Shown piece by piece: positions 8,815 to 16,981 of a DNA stretch of 64,000 bases (the first letter of the stretch is position 1; every line of letters begins with the position of its first letter). The position numbers and the translations under genes were made by a program. Origin of the DNA: Streptomyces sp. WMMB 322 (GTDB taxonomy: Bacteria; Actinomycetota; Actinomycetes; Streptomycetales; Streptomycetaceae); assembly GCF_900090145.1 (NCBI RefSeq), contig NZ_FMHI01000017.1, forward strand, positions 94,465 through 158,464. Reading direction: 5' to 3'. Below the pieces are notes generated by a model that saw nothing but the letters and a program-made list of their open reading frames with translations, did no database searches and was not told the DNA's origin.

Positions 8815-8836
8815 GCCGGAACCGCGCCGCGGGACC

Positions 8837-10003
8837 TCAGATCCTCATCGGCTGCGGCGACTCGCGGCGCTCCGGGTCCGGCCCCTCATACTCGCGGATG
8901 ACCTCGTAGCGGGTGTTGCGCTCGACGGGCTGGAAGCCGGCGTCGCGGATCAGGTCGAGCAGGTCCTCACGGGTCAGCTTGTCGGGCGTGCCGTAGTTGT
9001 CCGCGTCATGAGTGATCTTGTACTCGACGACGGAGCCGTCCATGTCGTCGGCGCCGTGCTGAAGCGCGAGCTGAGCGGTCTGGACACCGTGCATGACCCA
9101 GAAGACCTTCACGTGCGGCACGTTGTCGAACAGCAGGCGGGAGACCGCGAAGGTCTTCAGCGCCTCGGCGCCCGACGCCATCGTGGTGCGCGCCTGGAGC
9201 CGGTTGCGGACCTTTCCGTCCTGCATGTCGACGAAGTCGTGCTGGTAGCGCAGCGGGATGAAGACCTGGAATCCGCCTGTCTCGTCCTGCAGTTCACGCA
9301 GGCGCAGCACGTGGTCGACGCGGTGACGGCGCTCCTCGATGTGCCCGTAGAGCATCGTGCAGGGCGTCTTGAGGCCCTTCTCGTGGGCGAGGCGGTGGAT
9401 GCGCGACCAGTCCTCCCAGTGGGTGTCGTGGTCGACGATGTGCTGGCGGACCTCCCAGTCGAAGATCTCGGCGCCGCCGCCCGTCAGGGACTCCAGGCCG
9501 GATTCGATGAGGATGTCGAGGATCTCGCTCGCGTCCATCCCGGAGATCGTCTCGAAGTGCTGGATCTCGGTGGCGGTGAACGCCTTCAGGGAGACGGTCT
9601 CGGGCAGTGCTTCCTTGAGGGCGCTGAGCGAACGCGGGTAGTAGCGCCAAGGCAGCGTCGGGTGGAGGCCGTTGACGATGTGCAGTTCGGTGAGGTTGTC
9701 GCCCTCCATCGCCTTGGCGAGCTTCACCGCCTCCTCGATGCGCATCGTGTACGCGTCCTTCTCCCCCGGCTTGCGCTGGAAGGAGCAGTACGCGCAGGAG
9801 GCGGTGCACACGTTCGTCATGTTGAGGTGACGGTTGATGTTGAAGTGAACGACGTTGCCGTTCTTGCGCGTTCGCACCTCGTGGGCGAGGCCGCCGAGCC
9901 AGGCGAGGTCATCGCAGTCGTACAGGGCGATGCCGTCCTCACGCGTCAGCCGTACACCTGCGCGGACCTTCTCCTCCAGCTCGCGTTTGAGCCCAGAGTC
10001 CAT
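8837..10003 (-). CDS. mqnE: Aminofutalosine synthase MqnE (radical SAM)
   Basis: The 388-residue protein has the radical-SAM cluster motif in NVCTASCAYCSFQRKPGEK (C-x3-C-x2-C), then ELHIVNGLHP and SLTGGGAEIF. It closely matches what I know of Streptomyces MqnE, which builds aminofutalosine from the enolpyruvyl benzoate precursor in the futalosine route to menaquinone. MqnC is a paralogue and the main alternative, but the neighbours (UbiX, UbiA, UbiD homologues and an AsnC regulator) match the mqnE locus. The ATG at 10003 has GGAGGG upstream; a 52-codon upstream extension in frame is rejected. Confidence 0.92.
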   Translation of the reverse strand: MDSGLKRELEEKVRAGVRLTREDGIALYDCDDLAWLGGLAHEVRTRKNGNVVHFNINRHLNMTNVCTASCAYCSFQRKPGEKDAYTMRIEEAVKLAKAMEGDNLTELHIVNGLHPTLPWRYYPRSLSALKEALPETVSLKAFTATEIQHFETISGMDASEILDILIESGLESLTGGGAEIFDWEVRQHIVDHDTHWEDWSRIHRLAHEKGLKTPCTMLYGHIEERRHRVDHVLRLRELQDETGGFQVFIPLRYQHDFVDMQDGKVRNRLQARTTMASGAEALKTFAVSRLLFDNVPHVKVFWVMHGVQTAQLALQHGADDMDGSVVEYKITHDADNYGTPDKLTREDLLDLIRDAGFQPVERNTRYEVIREYEGPDPERRESPQPMRI

Positions 10004-10119
10004 GCGTCGCCCTCCTAGGATTTGTGCTTCGCGCGCCCTTTTGAGCGTACTCCCCGCTCCCGGGGCCCACTGGACCGGCCGGTCCCGCACCGTCGGCGCG
10101 GCCGTGCGGCGGCCGGGTG

Positions 10120-10575
10120 TCAGGCCTCCTGGGGCAGATCGGTGACCCGGTTCTCCCACTTGGTCGAGAGCACGACCGTCGTGCGCGTACGGGAGACGCC
10201 CTTGGTGCCGGACAGCCGACGGATGAGGGACTCCAGCGCGTCCACGTCCGAGGCACGGGCCTTGAGCATGAAGGAGTCGTCGCCGGCGATGAACCAGCAG
10301 TCCTCGACCTCGCTCAGCTCGTGCAGCCGCCCCGCCACGTCCTCGTGGTCGGTCGCGTCGGTGAGCTGGATGCCGATGAGGGCCGTGACCCCGAGGCCCA
10401 GCGAAGGCGCGTCCACCGTCGCGCGGTAACCGGTGATCACGCCCGCGGTCTCCAGGCGGTTGATCCGGTCGGTGACGCTGGGGCCGGAGAGACCGACGAG
10501 CCGGCCCAGCTCGGCGTAGGAGGCCCTGCCGTTCTCCCGCAGCGCCTGAATGAGCTGCCTGTCCACCGCGTCCAT
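10120..10575 (-). CDS. Lrp/AsnC-family transcriptional regulator
   Basis: The 151-residue protein has the Lrp/AsnC layout. An N-terminal helix-turn-helix (DRQLIQALRENGRASYAELG then GLSGPSVTDRINRLE) is followed by a RAM ligand-binding/oligomerisation domain (VTALIGIQL, VEDCWFIAGDDSFMLK). Length is normal for the family. The ATG is chosen because the HTH begins directly after it; a longer frame upstream has no ribosome site. It lies between mqnE and the divergent ubiX homologue and may sense an amino acid or pathway intermediate. The control target is not shown by sequence. Confidence 0.9.
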   Translation of the reverse strand: MDAVDRQLIQALRENGRASYAELGRLVGLSGPSVTDRINRLETAGVITGYRATVDAPSLGLGVTALIGIQLTDATDHEDVAGRLHELSEVEDCWFIAGDDSFMLKARASDVDALESLIRRLSGTKGVSRTRTTVVLSTKWENRVTDLPQEA

Positions 10576-10614
10576 GGGTCCTGGTGCCTCCGTTGCCGAA
10601 TCGAGGTCTCCCCG

Positions 10615-10655
10615 CCGGGGCAGGGGAAGGGTTCCCCCGCCCCGGGGCAGGGGAA
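10615..10655 (+). repeat. Two 14-bp direct repeats in the asnC/ubiX divergent gap
   Basis: CCGGGGCAGGGGAA occurs at 10615-10628 and 10642-10655, a 27-bp period, in the promoter region shared by the regulator and the UbiX gene. It could be a binding site for the Lrp-type protein, but this is only a suggestion. Confidence 0.5.
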
Positions 10656-10815
10656 CCGTGGGCTCCGCGAAATCTCCGGTAACGAATCTAAGGCATGGGG
10701 GCGGCTCGCCCTCAGACACCTCTCCTCAGGCCGCCCCGAGGGCCGTCCGTGGCCGCCGATCGCCCGCGGATCACCCGCGGACGCGTCCCCGCGGGCCGCG
10801 CGTAGGCTCGGTCGC

Positions 10816-11499
10816 GTGACTTCCACGACCGGAACCAGCACGCCTCGTACGCCGTGGATCGTCGGTGTCTCCGGCGCTTCCGGCACGCCGTACGCGGCCG
10901 CCGTCCTGCGTGCGCTGCTGCACGCAGGCGAGGCCGTGGACCTCGTCGTGAGCCGTGCCGCGCGGCTGACGATCCTCGACGAGACGGGGCACCCGTTCCG
11001 CGACGCGCACGCCCGGGAGGATCTGCGCCGCTGGCTCGCGTTCGGCGCCGACGGCACCCCCGGCGCCTTCGACCCGGACGTCTCGGCGGTACGGCACTGG
11101 CCCGCCGGAGACCTCGCCGCGGGGCCCTCGTCGGGGTCGTATCCGGCGCGGGGCATGCTCATCGTTCCGGCGAGCACCGCGTGCGTGGCCGGTGTCGCGC
11201 TGGGGCTGTCGAAGGACCTGCTCCAGCGGGCCGCCTCCGTGACCCTCAAGGAACGGCGGCCGCTCGTCGTCGCTGTACGGGAGACGCCGCTGCACGGGCA
11301 GACGCTCCGGCACCTCGTCTCGCTGGACGACGCGGGAGCGGTGGTGCTGCCGGCGTCGCCCGCCTTCTACGCGGGCGGCAGTACCGCGCAGCACCTCGTC
11401 GACTTCGTCGCGGGCCGTGCGCTGGACGCGGCCGGTGTTCCGCACAAGCTCTACCGGCGCTGGGAGGGCGAGTTGGGGGGCCGCACCGCCGGATCGTAG
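10816..11499 (+). CDS. UbiX-family flavin prenyltransferase (menaquinone, MqnM-type)
   Basis: The 227-residue protein has the UbiX hallmarks: IVGVSGASGTPYAAAV near the start (flavin-binding loop), LIVPASTACVAGVALG, and the basic ERRPLVVAVRETP followed by a C-terminal LPASPAFY. UbiX enzymes prenylate FMN to make the cofactor of UbiD decarboxylases; a UbiD homologue lies 3 kb away. In Streptomyces the homologue at this locus serves late futalosine-pathway decarboxylation. The GTG start at 10816 is the first plausible one; a long open frame upstream runs through the asnC region antisense. Confidence 0.9.
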   Translation: MTSTTGTSTPRTPWIVGVSGASGTPYAAAVLRALLHAGEAVDLVVSRAARLTILDETGHPFRDAHAREDLRRWLAFGADGTPGAFDPDVSAVRHWPAGDLAAGPSSGSYPARGMLIVPASTACVAGVALGLSKDLLQRAASVTLKERRPLVVAVRETPLHGQTLRHLVSLDDAGAVVLPASPAFYAGGSTAQHLVDFVAGRALDAAGVPHKLYRRWEGELGGRTAGS

Positions 11500-11548
11500 G
11501 TCCGGCGGCAACTGGCGCCGCGGGCCTGTTGTGCGATTGGCTCGGGGG

Positions 11549-12784
11549 ATGCAGTTCTTCCGCCCGCCGTCCGGGCAGCACGCTTTCCGTACTCCGCTGC
11601 GCGCCACCGCCGTACTGAGCTGCGCGCTGCTGGTGGCCACCTCCGTGTCGGCGTGCAGCTCGGCCCAGCGCCTCACGACCGGCTTGAAGGTTCGCAACTC
11701 CGTCGTGAAGCTCGGTGACCAGCCCGCCTCCACCGTCGTCGTGTCCGTGGACGGATCACCGCGCCAGGCCCGCGAGTTCCTCACGGCGCGGGCAGGAGGC
11801 GGGAAGCGGCACGCCTCGATGCAGGCGGCGCGCATGCTCTCGCGAGCCGAGCTGACCGTTTCGGCGGGGACGGACGACGAGGAGACCCCGCTGAAGGAGA
11901 TGCCGGAGTCCGACGCCGCGAACGTGGCGGCCGCGCTGAACTTCGGCGGCAACGACGTCGCGGCGGTCAAGTCCGTGAAGGACGAGCTGTATCTGCGGGT
12001 GAACCTGCGGACGCTGGCCAAGTACACCGCGGACTCGGAGGAAACGCGTGAGGCGGCGTCGGAGATCGTCGATCTCGCGGACGAGCTTCCGCACACCATG
12101 GGGGCCGCCAGGGACGCACTGAAGGGCAAGTGGGTGCGCGCGGACCCCGAGGCTTTCGACGACTTCGCGCGCGTGGCCGAGACGCTGGCGGAGCGGCGGC
12201 AGAACAAGAGCGACCAGCGGAGCCGGGAAGACCAGGAAGACGCAGAGGGCGACAAAGCAGACGCAAGAGGCAAAGAGGACAAGAGTACACACAAGAGGAC
12301 GGAGGAGAGCGAGGAGGCGAGGCGGAGCCGCGAGATCCGGGACGCGGTGACCATCGGCTCGGCGCTCGACGGCCAGTCCCAGCGCGAGTTCATCAGCGGC
12401 GTGCAGGACCTGCTTCGCGAGCACGCCGAGTTCGAGGCCACCGGCGAGTTCAGGGGCGCGGAGCGCGTACGGATGACGCTGCCCGGGCGCAAGGCCGCAC
12501 GGGATCTCGTCGCCGCGCTGCGGCCGCTGGGCGCGGAGATCGACCCCGCACGGGTGCCCGGGAGCGACATCGTGGCGGACCTGGCGATCCGGCGCGGGCA
12601 GCTCACCTCGCTCACCCTCGACCTGGGCCAGTTCACGCGGGGGGAGGCGCACCTGCCGCTGCGGCTGGAGTTCAGCGGTGGCGACGCCGTCTCCGTGACC
12701 GCTCCCGGCGGCGCCAAGGAGCTCATGCCGCAGGATCTGGTGGCGACCGCGATGTACGGCGCCCTGGGCACGGAGAAGTTCTGA
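11549..12784 (+). CDS. Secreted lipoprotein, unknown function
   Basis: The 411-residue protein has a signal peptide with an RTPLRATAVL core and lipobox VSAC, so it is an exported lipoprotein. The body has two alpha/beta halves (residues ~40-205 and ~265-411). Between them, near residues 210-265, is a highly charged Lys/Glu/Asp/Arg linker. The shape recalls LolA/LppX-type lipid-binding lipoproteins, but I see no decisive motif. A GTG at 11531 is an alternative start. It sits between the UbiX and UbiA homologues, followed after 117 bp by a rhomboid protease. The role is not known. Confidence 0.75.
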   Translation: MQFFRPPSGQHAFRTPLRATAVLSCALLVATSVSACSSAQRLTTGLKVRNSVVKLGDQPASTVVVSVDGSPRQAREFLTARAGGGKRHASMQAARMLSRAELTVSAGTDDEETPLKEMPESDAANVAAALNFGGNDVAAVKSVKDELYLRVNLRTLAKYTADSEETREAASEIVDLADELPHTMGAARDALKGKWVRADPEAFDDFARVAETLAERRQNKSDQRSREDQEDAEGDKADARGKEDKSTHKRTEESEEARRSREIRDAVTIGSALDGQSQREFISGVQDLLREHAEFEATGEFRGAERVRMTLPGRKAARDLVAALRPLGAEIDPARVPGSDIVADLAIRRGQLTSLTLDLGQFTRGEAHLPLRLEFSGGDAVSVTAPGGAKELMPQDLVATAMYGALGTEKF

Positions 12785-12901
12785 CGCCATCCTGGAGGGC
12801 CTGGCCTGCCGCATCCTGGACCGCGGAACTTCGCGGGCCCTCTGCCACGTTCTCAAGGTCACAGGCATCGGCTCCGCGACCGTCCCTCAGGGGGAGACTC
12901 G

Positions 12902-13534
12902 ATGGCGTACGGATCAGGGTCCGGCATCAACAGCACGAACAGCGACAGATCTCCGCGGCAGGGCGCCAAGCCCGCCGCGAAGCTGATCCTGCTCTGGACG
13001 GGGCTGCTGTGGCTCCTCGAATTCGTCGACCAGGCGACGGGCAACGCTCTGGACACCTTCGGCATCATCCCGCGCCGGCAGAGCGAGCTCGTCGACGTGA
13101 TTCCCGCCGCCTTCATGCACTTCGGATTCGGCCACCTCATCGCGAACACGGTGCCGCTGCTCGTCCTCGGGTTTCTCGCTGCGCTGCGGGGCACCGGGCG
13201 CTTCCTGGCCGTCGCCCTCACGATCATCGTGGTGAGCGGGTTCGGCGTGTGGCTGGTCGCACCTGACGCCAGCAACACGGCAGGGGCCTCCGGGCTGATC
13301 TTCGGGCTCTTCGGCTACCTGCTCGTACGCGGCTTCGTGGACAGGCGGATCACCGACGTCGCGCTCGGCGGTGTCGTCGCCGTGTTCTACGGCTCGATCC
13401 TGTGGGGCGTGCTGCCCACGGAGGCCGGGGTCTCCTGGCAGGGCCACCTCTTCGGCCTGATCGGCGGCGTCGTGGCCGCCTTCATGACCTCGACCGCCCG
13501 TACGCCGGGAGGCGGCAAGCCGGCCTGGCACTGA
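12902..13534 (+). CDS. Rhomboid-family intramembrane serine protease
   Basis: The 210-residue, mostly membrane-embedded protein keeps the rhomboid catalytic core. It has the HFGFGHLIAN loop helix (His73, His78, Asn81), the nucleophile Ser130 in AGASGLIFG, and His182 in WQGHLFG. About six membrane helices are evident. Rhomboids cleave membrane-anchored substrates within or near the bilayer. The start has GGGGGAGACTCG upstream of the ATG. It follows a lipoprotein gene and is convergent to the prenyltransferase gene. Its substrate is unknown. Confidence 0.9.
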   Translation: MAYGSGSGINSTNSDRSPRQGAKPAAKLILLWTGLLWLLEFVDQATGNALDTFGIIPRRQSELVDVIPAAFMHFGFGHLIANTVPLLVLGFLAALRGTGRFLAVALTIIVVSGFGVWLVAPDASNTAGASGLIFGLFGYLLVRGFVDRRITDVALGGVVAVFYGSILWGVLPTEAGVSWQGHLFGLIGGVVAAFMTSTARTPGGGKPAWH

Positions 13535-13600
13535 GGGAGGCTCGCCAGGGCCGGCACGGGACCGCACCCGCGGGACCCCCGGCCCTGCCCCGCACAGATG

Positions 13601-13669
13601 GACGCTCAGGCCCCGGACCGGCAGACGCTCAAGCCCCGCGCCGTCAGACGCTCAGGCCCCGCGCCGTCA
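13601..13669. repeat. Three 23-bp tandem units spanning the mqnP stop codon
   Basis: Units at 13601-13623, 13624-13646 and 13647-13669 share the pattern GACGCTCAGGCCCCGCGCCGT. The right-hand unit encodes the last residues of the prenyltransferase (TARGLSV, minus strand). The stop codon lies at the junction with the second unit, so the gene's 3' end has been tandemly duplicated into the intergenic space. Confidence 0.8.
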
Positions 13670-14570
13670 GGTCCAGCAGCGCGCACACGAACAGCGCGAT
13701 GCCGATGAACCCGTTGACCGTGAAGAAGGCCCTGTTGAGCCGGGACAGGTCCCCCGGCCTGACGATGGAGTGCTCGTACACGAAGGCCACCGCGACGATC
13801 ACCAGGCCCAGCCACCAGAAGACGCCCGCACCGGTGAGCACTCCGAACCACGCCAGCAGCGCCACCGTGACGACGTGACTGCCGCGCGCCCCGTGGAGCG
13901 CCGCCGCGATACCGAACCGCGCCGGCACGGAACGCACCCCGTGCGCACGGTCCGCCGCGACGTCCTGGCAGCCGAAGATCAGGTCGAAGCCGCCGATCCA
14001 CACGCCGACGGCGAGACCCAGCACCACGGCCTCCCACGACCAGGCTCCGGTCACCGCGATCCAGGCGCCGATCGGCCCGATCGCCTGAGCGAGGCCGAGG
14101 ATGGCGTGCGGAAAGTCCGTGAAGCGCTTCCCGTACGGATAGACCACCATCGGCACCACGGCGACGGGCGCCAGCGCCAGGCAGAGCGGGTTGAGCAGGG
14201 CGCACGCGCCCATGAAGACGGCGACGGCGACCAGCGCACCCGTCCACGCAGACCGCACGGAGAGCGCACCGGTGACGAGTTCGCGCCCGGCGGTACGGGG
14301 ATTGCGGGCGTCGATCTCGCGGTCGATGATGCGGTTCGCGGCCATGGCGAAGGTGCGCATCCCCACCATGGCGACGGTGATGAGCAGCAGCTCACGCCAC
14401 TGGACGGTGCCGCTCGCGCGGAACATCGCCGTGAGCGCCGCGGTGTAGGCGAACGGCAGCGCGAAGACGGAGTGCTCGATCATCACCAGGCGCAGGAAGG
14501 CGCGCACGCCTCCGCGCGGCCGGTCCATGCCGGCCCGTGCGCCGTCCCCGGTCACGGCGTCGCCGCTCAA
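13644..14570 (-). CDS. UbiA-type prenyltransferase (menaquinone, MqnP-type)
   Basis: The 308-residue polytopic membrane protein has the UbiA Asp-rich motif in NRIIDREIDARNPRTAGREL and a second one near FGCQDVAADRAHGVRS. There are about eight membrane segments. UbiA enzymes attach a polyprenyl chain to an aromatic ring; in Streptomyces the homologue beside mqnE/ubiD acts on the naphthoate intermediate of the futalosine pathway. Its ATG overlaps the UbiD-homologue stop (ATGA), so decarboxylase and prenyltransferase are co-translated. Confidence 0.9.
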   Translation of the reverse strand: MSGDAVTGDGARAGMDRPRGGVRAFLRLVMIEHSVFALPFAYTAALTAMFRASGTVQWRELLLITVAMVGMRTFAMAANRIIDREIDARNPRTAGRELVTGALSVRSAWTGALVAVAVFMGACALLNPLCLALAPVAVVPMVVYPYGKRFTDFPHAILGLAQAIGPIGAWIAVTGAWSWEAVVLGLAVGVWIGGFDLIFGCQDVAADRAHGVRSVPARFGIAAALHGARGSHVVTVALLAWFGVLTGAGVFWWLGLVIVAVAFVYEHSIVRPGDLSRLNRAFFTVNGFIGIALFVCALLDLTARGLSV

Positions 14571-16018
14571 AGGCCGTACTCCTTCCAGCGTTCGGTGACG
14601 AGCCGCGCGACATCGGGGTCGGACTCGATGGCGTGCGGCCAGCCCCCGTCGCGCGTGTAGCCCTCCTCCGGCAGCTTCGCCGTCGCGTCGACGCCGGCCT
14701 TGCCGCCCCAGAACTGCTGGTACGAGGCGTGGTCGAGGTGGTCGACCGGGCCCTCGACGACGCTCAGGTCACGGGAGTAGTCGACGTTGCCCAGGGCCCG
14801 CCAGGCCACTTCGTGCAGGTCGCGCACGTCGCACTCGGCGTCGACGACGACGATCAGCTTCTCCAGGGAGAGCATGTGCGCACCCCAGATGGCGTGCATG
14901 ACCTTCTGGGCGTGCTTCGGGTACTTCTTCTCGATCGAGACGATCATGCAGTTGTGGAAGCCGCCGGCCTCGGGCAGGTGGTAGTCCACGATGTCCGGGA
15001 CGATGATCTTCAGCAGCGGCAGGAAGAACCGCTCCGTGGCGCGCCCCAGCGGTCCGTCCTCCGTCGGCGGCCGGCCCACGACGATCGACTGGAAGACCGG
15101 GCGCTTGCGCATCGTCACGCAGTCGATCGTCAGCGCGGGGAAGTCCTCCTGCGGCGTGTAGAAGCCGGTGTGATCGCCGAACGGCCCCTCCGGCAGCGTC
15201 TTTCCGGGCTCCAGCCAGCCCTCCAGCACCACTTCCGCGTGGGCGGGCACCTGGAGCGGCACCGTCCTGCAGTCGGTCATCTCGACACGCTTGCCCTGGG
15301 TGAAGCCCGCGAAGAGGTATTCGTCGATGTCGCCCGGAAGCGGCGCCGTCGAGGCGTACGTCACAGCGGGCGGGCAGCCGAAGGCGATGGCGACCGGCAG
15401 CTTCTCGCCGCGCCGCGCGGCGACCTGATAGTGGTTCCGGCTGTCCTTGTGGATCTGCCAGTGCATGCCGATGGTGCGGCGGTCGTGCCGCTGGAGGCGG
15501 TAGAGGCCGAGGTTGCGCACGCCCGTCTCGGGGTGCTTGGTGTGCGTCAGACCGAGGTTGAAGAAGGATCCGCCGTCCTCGGGCCAGGTGAACAGCGCGG
15601 GGAGCGCGTCCAGGTCCACCTCGTCGCCCTCGAGGACGACTTCCTGGACGGGGGCGCCCTTCACCTTCTTCGGCGGTACGTGCGTCATCGCGCCGAGCTT
15701 GCCGAAGGCCTCCCGCATCCCGACGAAACCCTGCGGCAGTTCGGGCTTGAGCAGCCCGCCGATCTTCTCGCTGATCTCGTCGTACGACTCGAGGCCGAGG
15801 GCCTTCAGCAGTCGGCGGTCCGTGCCGAAGACGTTCATCGCGAGGGGAAGGGAGGAGCCCTTCACGTTCTCGAACAGCAGCGCCGGCCCGCCGGCCTTCT
15901 GCACCCGGTCGACGATCTCACCGATCTCGAGGTGCGGATCGACCTCCGCCTTGATCCGCTTCAGGTCCCGGTCACGCTCCAGCGCCCGCAGCAGCGAGCG
16001 GAGATCGTCGTATGCCAT
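14567..16018 (-). CDS. UbiD-family decarboxylase (menaquinone, MqnL-type)
   Basis: The 483-residue protein is a full-length UbiD-family (de)carboxylase that uses the prenyl-FMN made by UbiX. Family segments seen include MAYDDLRSLLRALE at the start, GIDQ-like RTIGMHWQIHKDSRNHY, GEFPEGPFGDH-like LPEGPFGDHTGFY, and IVVVDAECDVRDLHEVAW. In the futalosine pathway it is assigned to removing the ring carboxylate around the prenylation step. The ATG at 16018 gives the expected N-terminus. It is first in the two-gene minus-strand operon with the prenyltransferase. Confidence 0.9.
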   Translation of the reverse strand: MAYDDLRSLLRALERDRDLKRIKAEVDPHLEIGEIVDRVQKAGGPALLFENVKGSSLPLAMNVFGTDRRLLKALGLESYDEISEKIGGLLKPELPQGFVGMREAFGKLGAMTHVPPKKVKGAPVQEVVLEGDEVDLDALPALFTWPEDGGSFFNLGLTHTKHPETGVRNLGLYRLQRHDRRTIGMHWQIHKDSRNHYQVAARRGEKLPVAIAFGCPPAVTYASTAPLPGDIDEYLFAGFTQGKRVEMTDCRTVPLQVPAHAEVVLEGWLEPGKTLPEGPFGDHTGFYTPQEDFPALTIDCVTMRKRPVFQSIVVGRPPTEDGPLGRATERFFLPLLKIIVPDIVDYHLPEAGGFHNCMIVSIEKKYPKHAQKVMHAIWGAHMLSLEKLIVVVDAECDVRDLHEVAWRALGNVDYSRDLSVVEGPVDHLDHASYQQFWGGKAGVDATAKLPEEGYTRDGGWPHAIESDPDVARLVTERWKEYGL

Positions 16019-16266
16019 GCGCCCCAGTATCCGGCATGGGCTCCCGGCCCCGACCGGCCGCCCCCGGCCCCTTCCGGACACCGTTACGCTGGCTTACGTA
16101 CGTACGGCGGAATGCCGCGATGCACCCTCCGGAACGAACGCGAACACGAACACGTAACGCACAAGCGACATACCAGCAAGAAGCAGCCAAAACGCTGCAA
16201 GAAGCACCGCACCGATCGCACTTCCGGCCCACCGTGCCGAGTCTGCTCGCTTAGGGGGCGTCCCGC

Positions 16267-16818
16267 ATGCTCAGGTATCTGCCGTTCATTCTCGTCCTGG
16301 CGGTGTGGATCTACGCCTTCATCGACTGCCTCAATACTCCTGAAAAGGAAGTACGGAAGCTGCCGAAGGTCGTGTGGATCATCATCGTCCTGCTCTTCGG
16401 GCAGGTGCTGCTGGGCCCCGTCGCGTGGTTCGCCGTCGGGCGGCCCCGCAAGAACGCGCCCTACGGCGCCACACGGCCCGACGAGCGCCGCTGGGTCGCC
16501 CCGGACGACAACCCGGAGTTCCTCAAGTCCATCAAGGGCGGTGCACAGCCCGACGGTTCGCAGGACGACGGGACGCCGGGCGACGAGCGGAACGCAGCGG
16601 GCGGCAAGGACGGCGCGGACGCCGGCCCGGACGCCGGCAAGGGTGACCGCCCGGACGCCGGCAAGGGCCGCGTCACGGACGAGGACACCGGGGCGGCCGG
16701 GCGTGAGCCGCGTCCCGGCGCCGAGCCGCAGGAGGCCGAACTGCACCGCCGCGACGAGGAGTCGGGGCGGCGTGAGGACGGCAAGGGCGGCCCGGACGAG
16801 ACACCGCCGAAGAGCTGA
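16267..16818 (+). CDS. PLDc_N-domain membrane protein with acidic tail
   Basis: The 183-residue protein has two N-terminal membrane helices (LRYLPFILVLAVWIYAFIDC and VVWIIIVLLFGQVLLGPVAW) ending GRPRK, the small PLD-nuclease N-terminal (PLDc_N) domain found alone in many actinobacterial proteins. It lacks any HKD phospholipase motif. The remaining ~115 residues are disordered, rich in Asp, Gly, Lys and Glu, with a DAGKG-type repeat. Its function is unknown. It is divergent from the UbiD gene. Confidence 0.8.
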   Translation: MLRYLPFILVLAVWIYAFIDCLNTPEKEVRKLPKVVWIIIVLLFGQVLLGPVAWFAVGRPRKNAPYGATRPDERRWVAPDDNPEFLKSIKGGAQPDGSQDDGTPGDERNAAGGKDGADAGPDAGKGDRPDAGKGRVTDEDTGAAGREPRPGAEPQEAELHRRDEESGRREDGKGGPDETPPKS

Positions 16819-16981
16819 GCCCAGCGCCGGGCGCGGCGGGAGACGGATCGCCGGGCTCGGAGGACGGATCTCCGCCGGGCCCCGAGGACGGCTCCGCCGG
16901 GCCCGGTGACCTGATCTCGGTCGGGCCCGGAGGCGGCGGGGGCGGGCGGAGCGGCTCGGCCGGCGCCCCCGCATACGAGCG

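Noticed and set aside
11756..12868. Minus-strand open frame antisense to the lipoprotein gene
   Set aside because: The plus-strand frame has a signal peptide with lipobox and better codon use.
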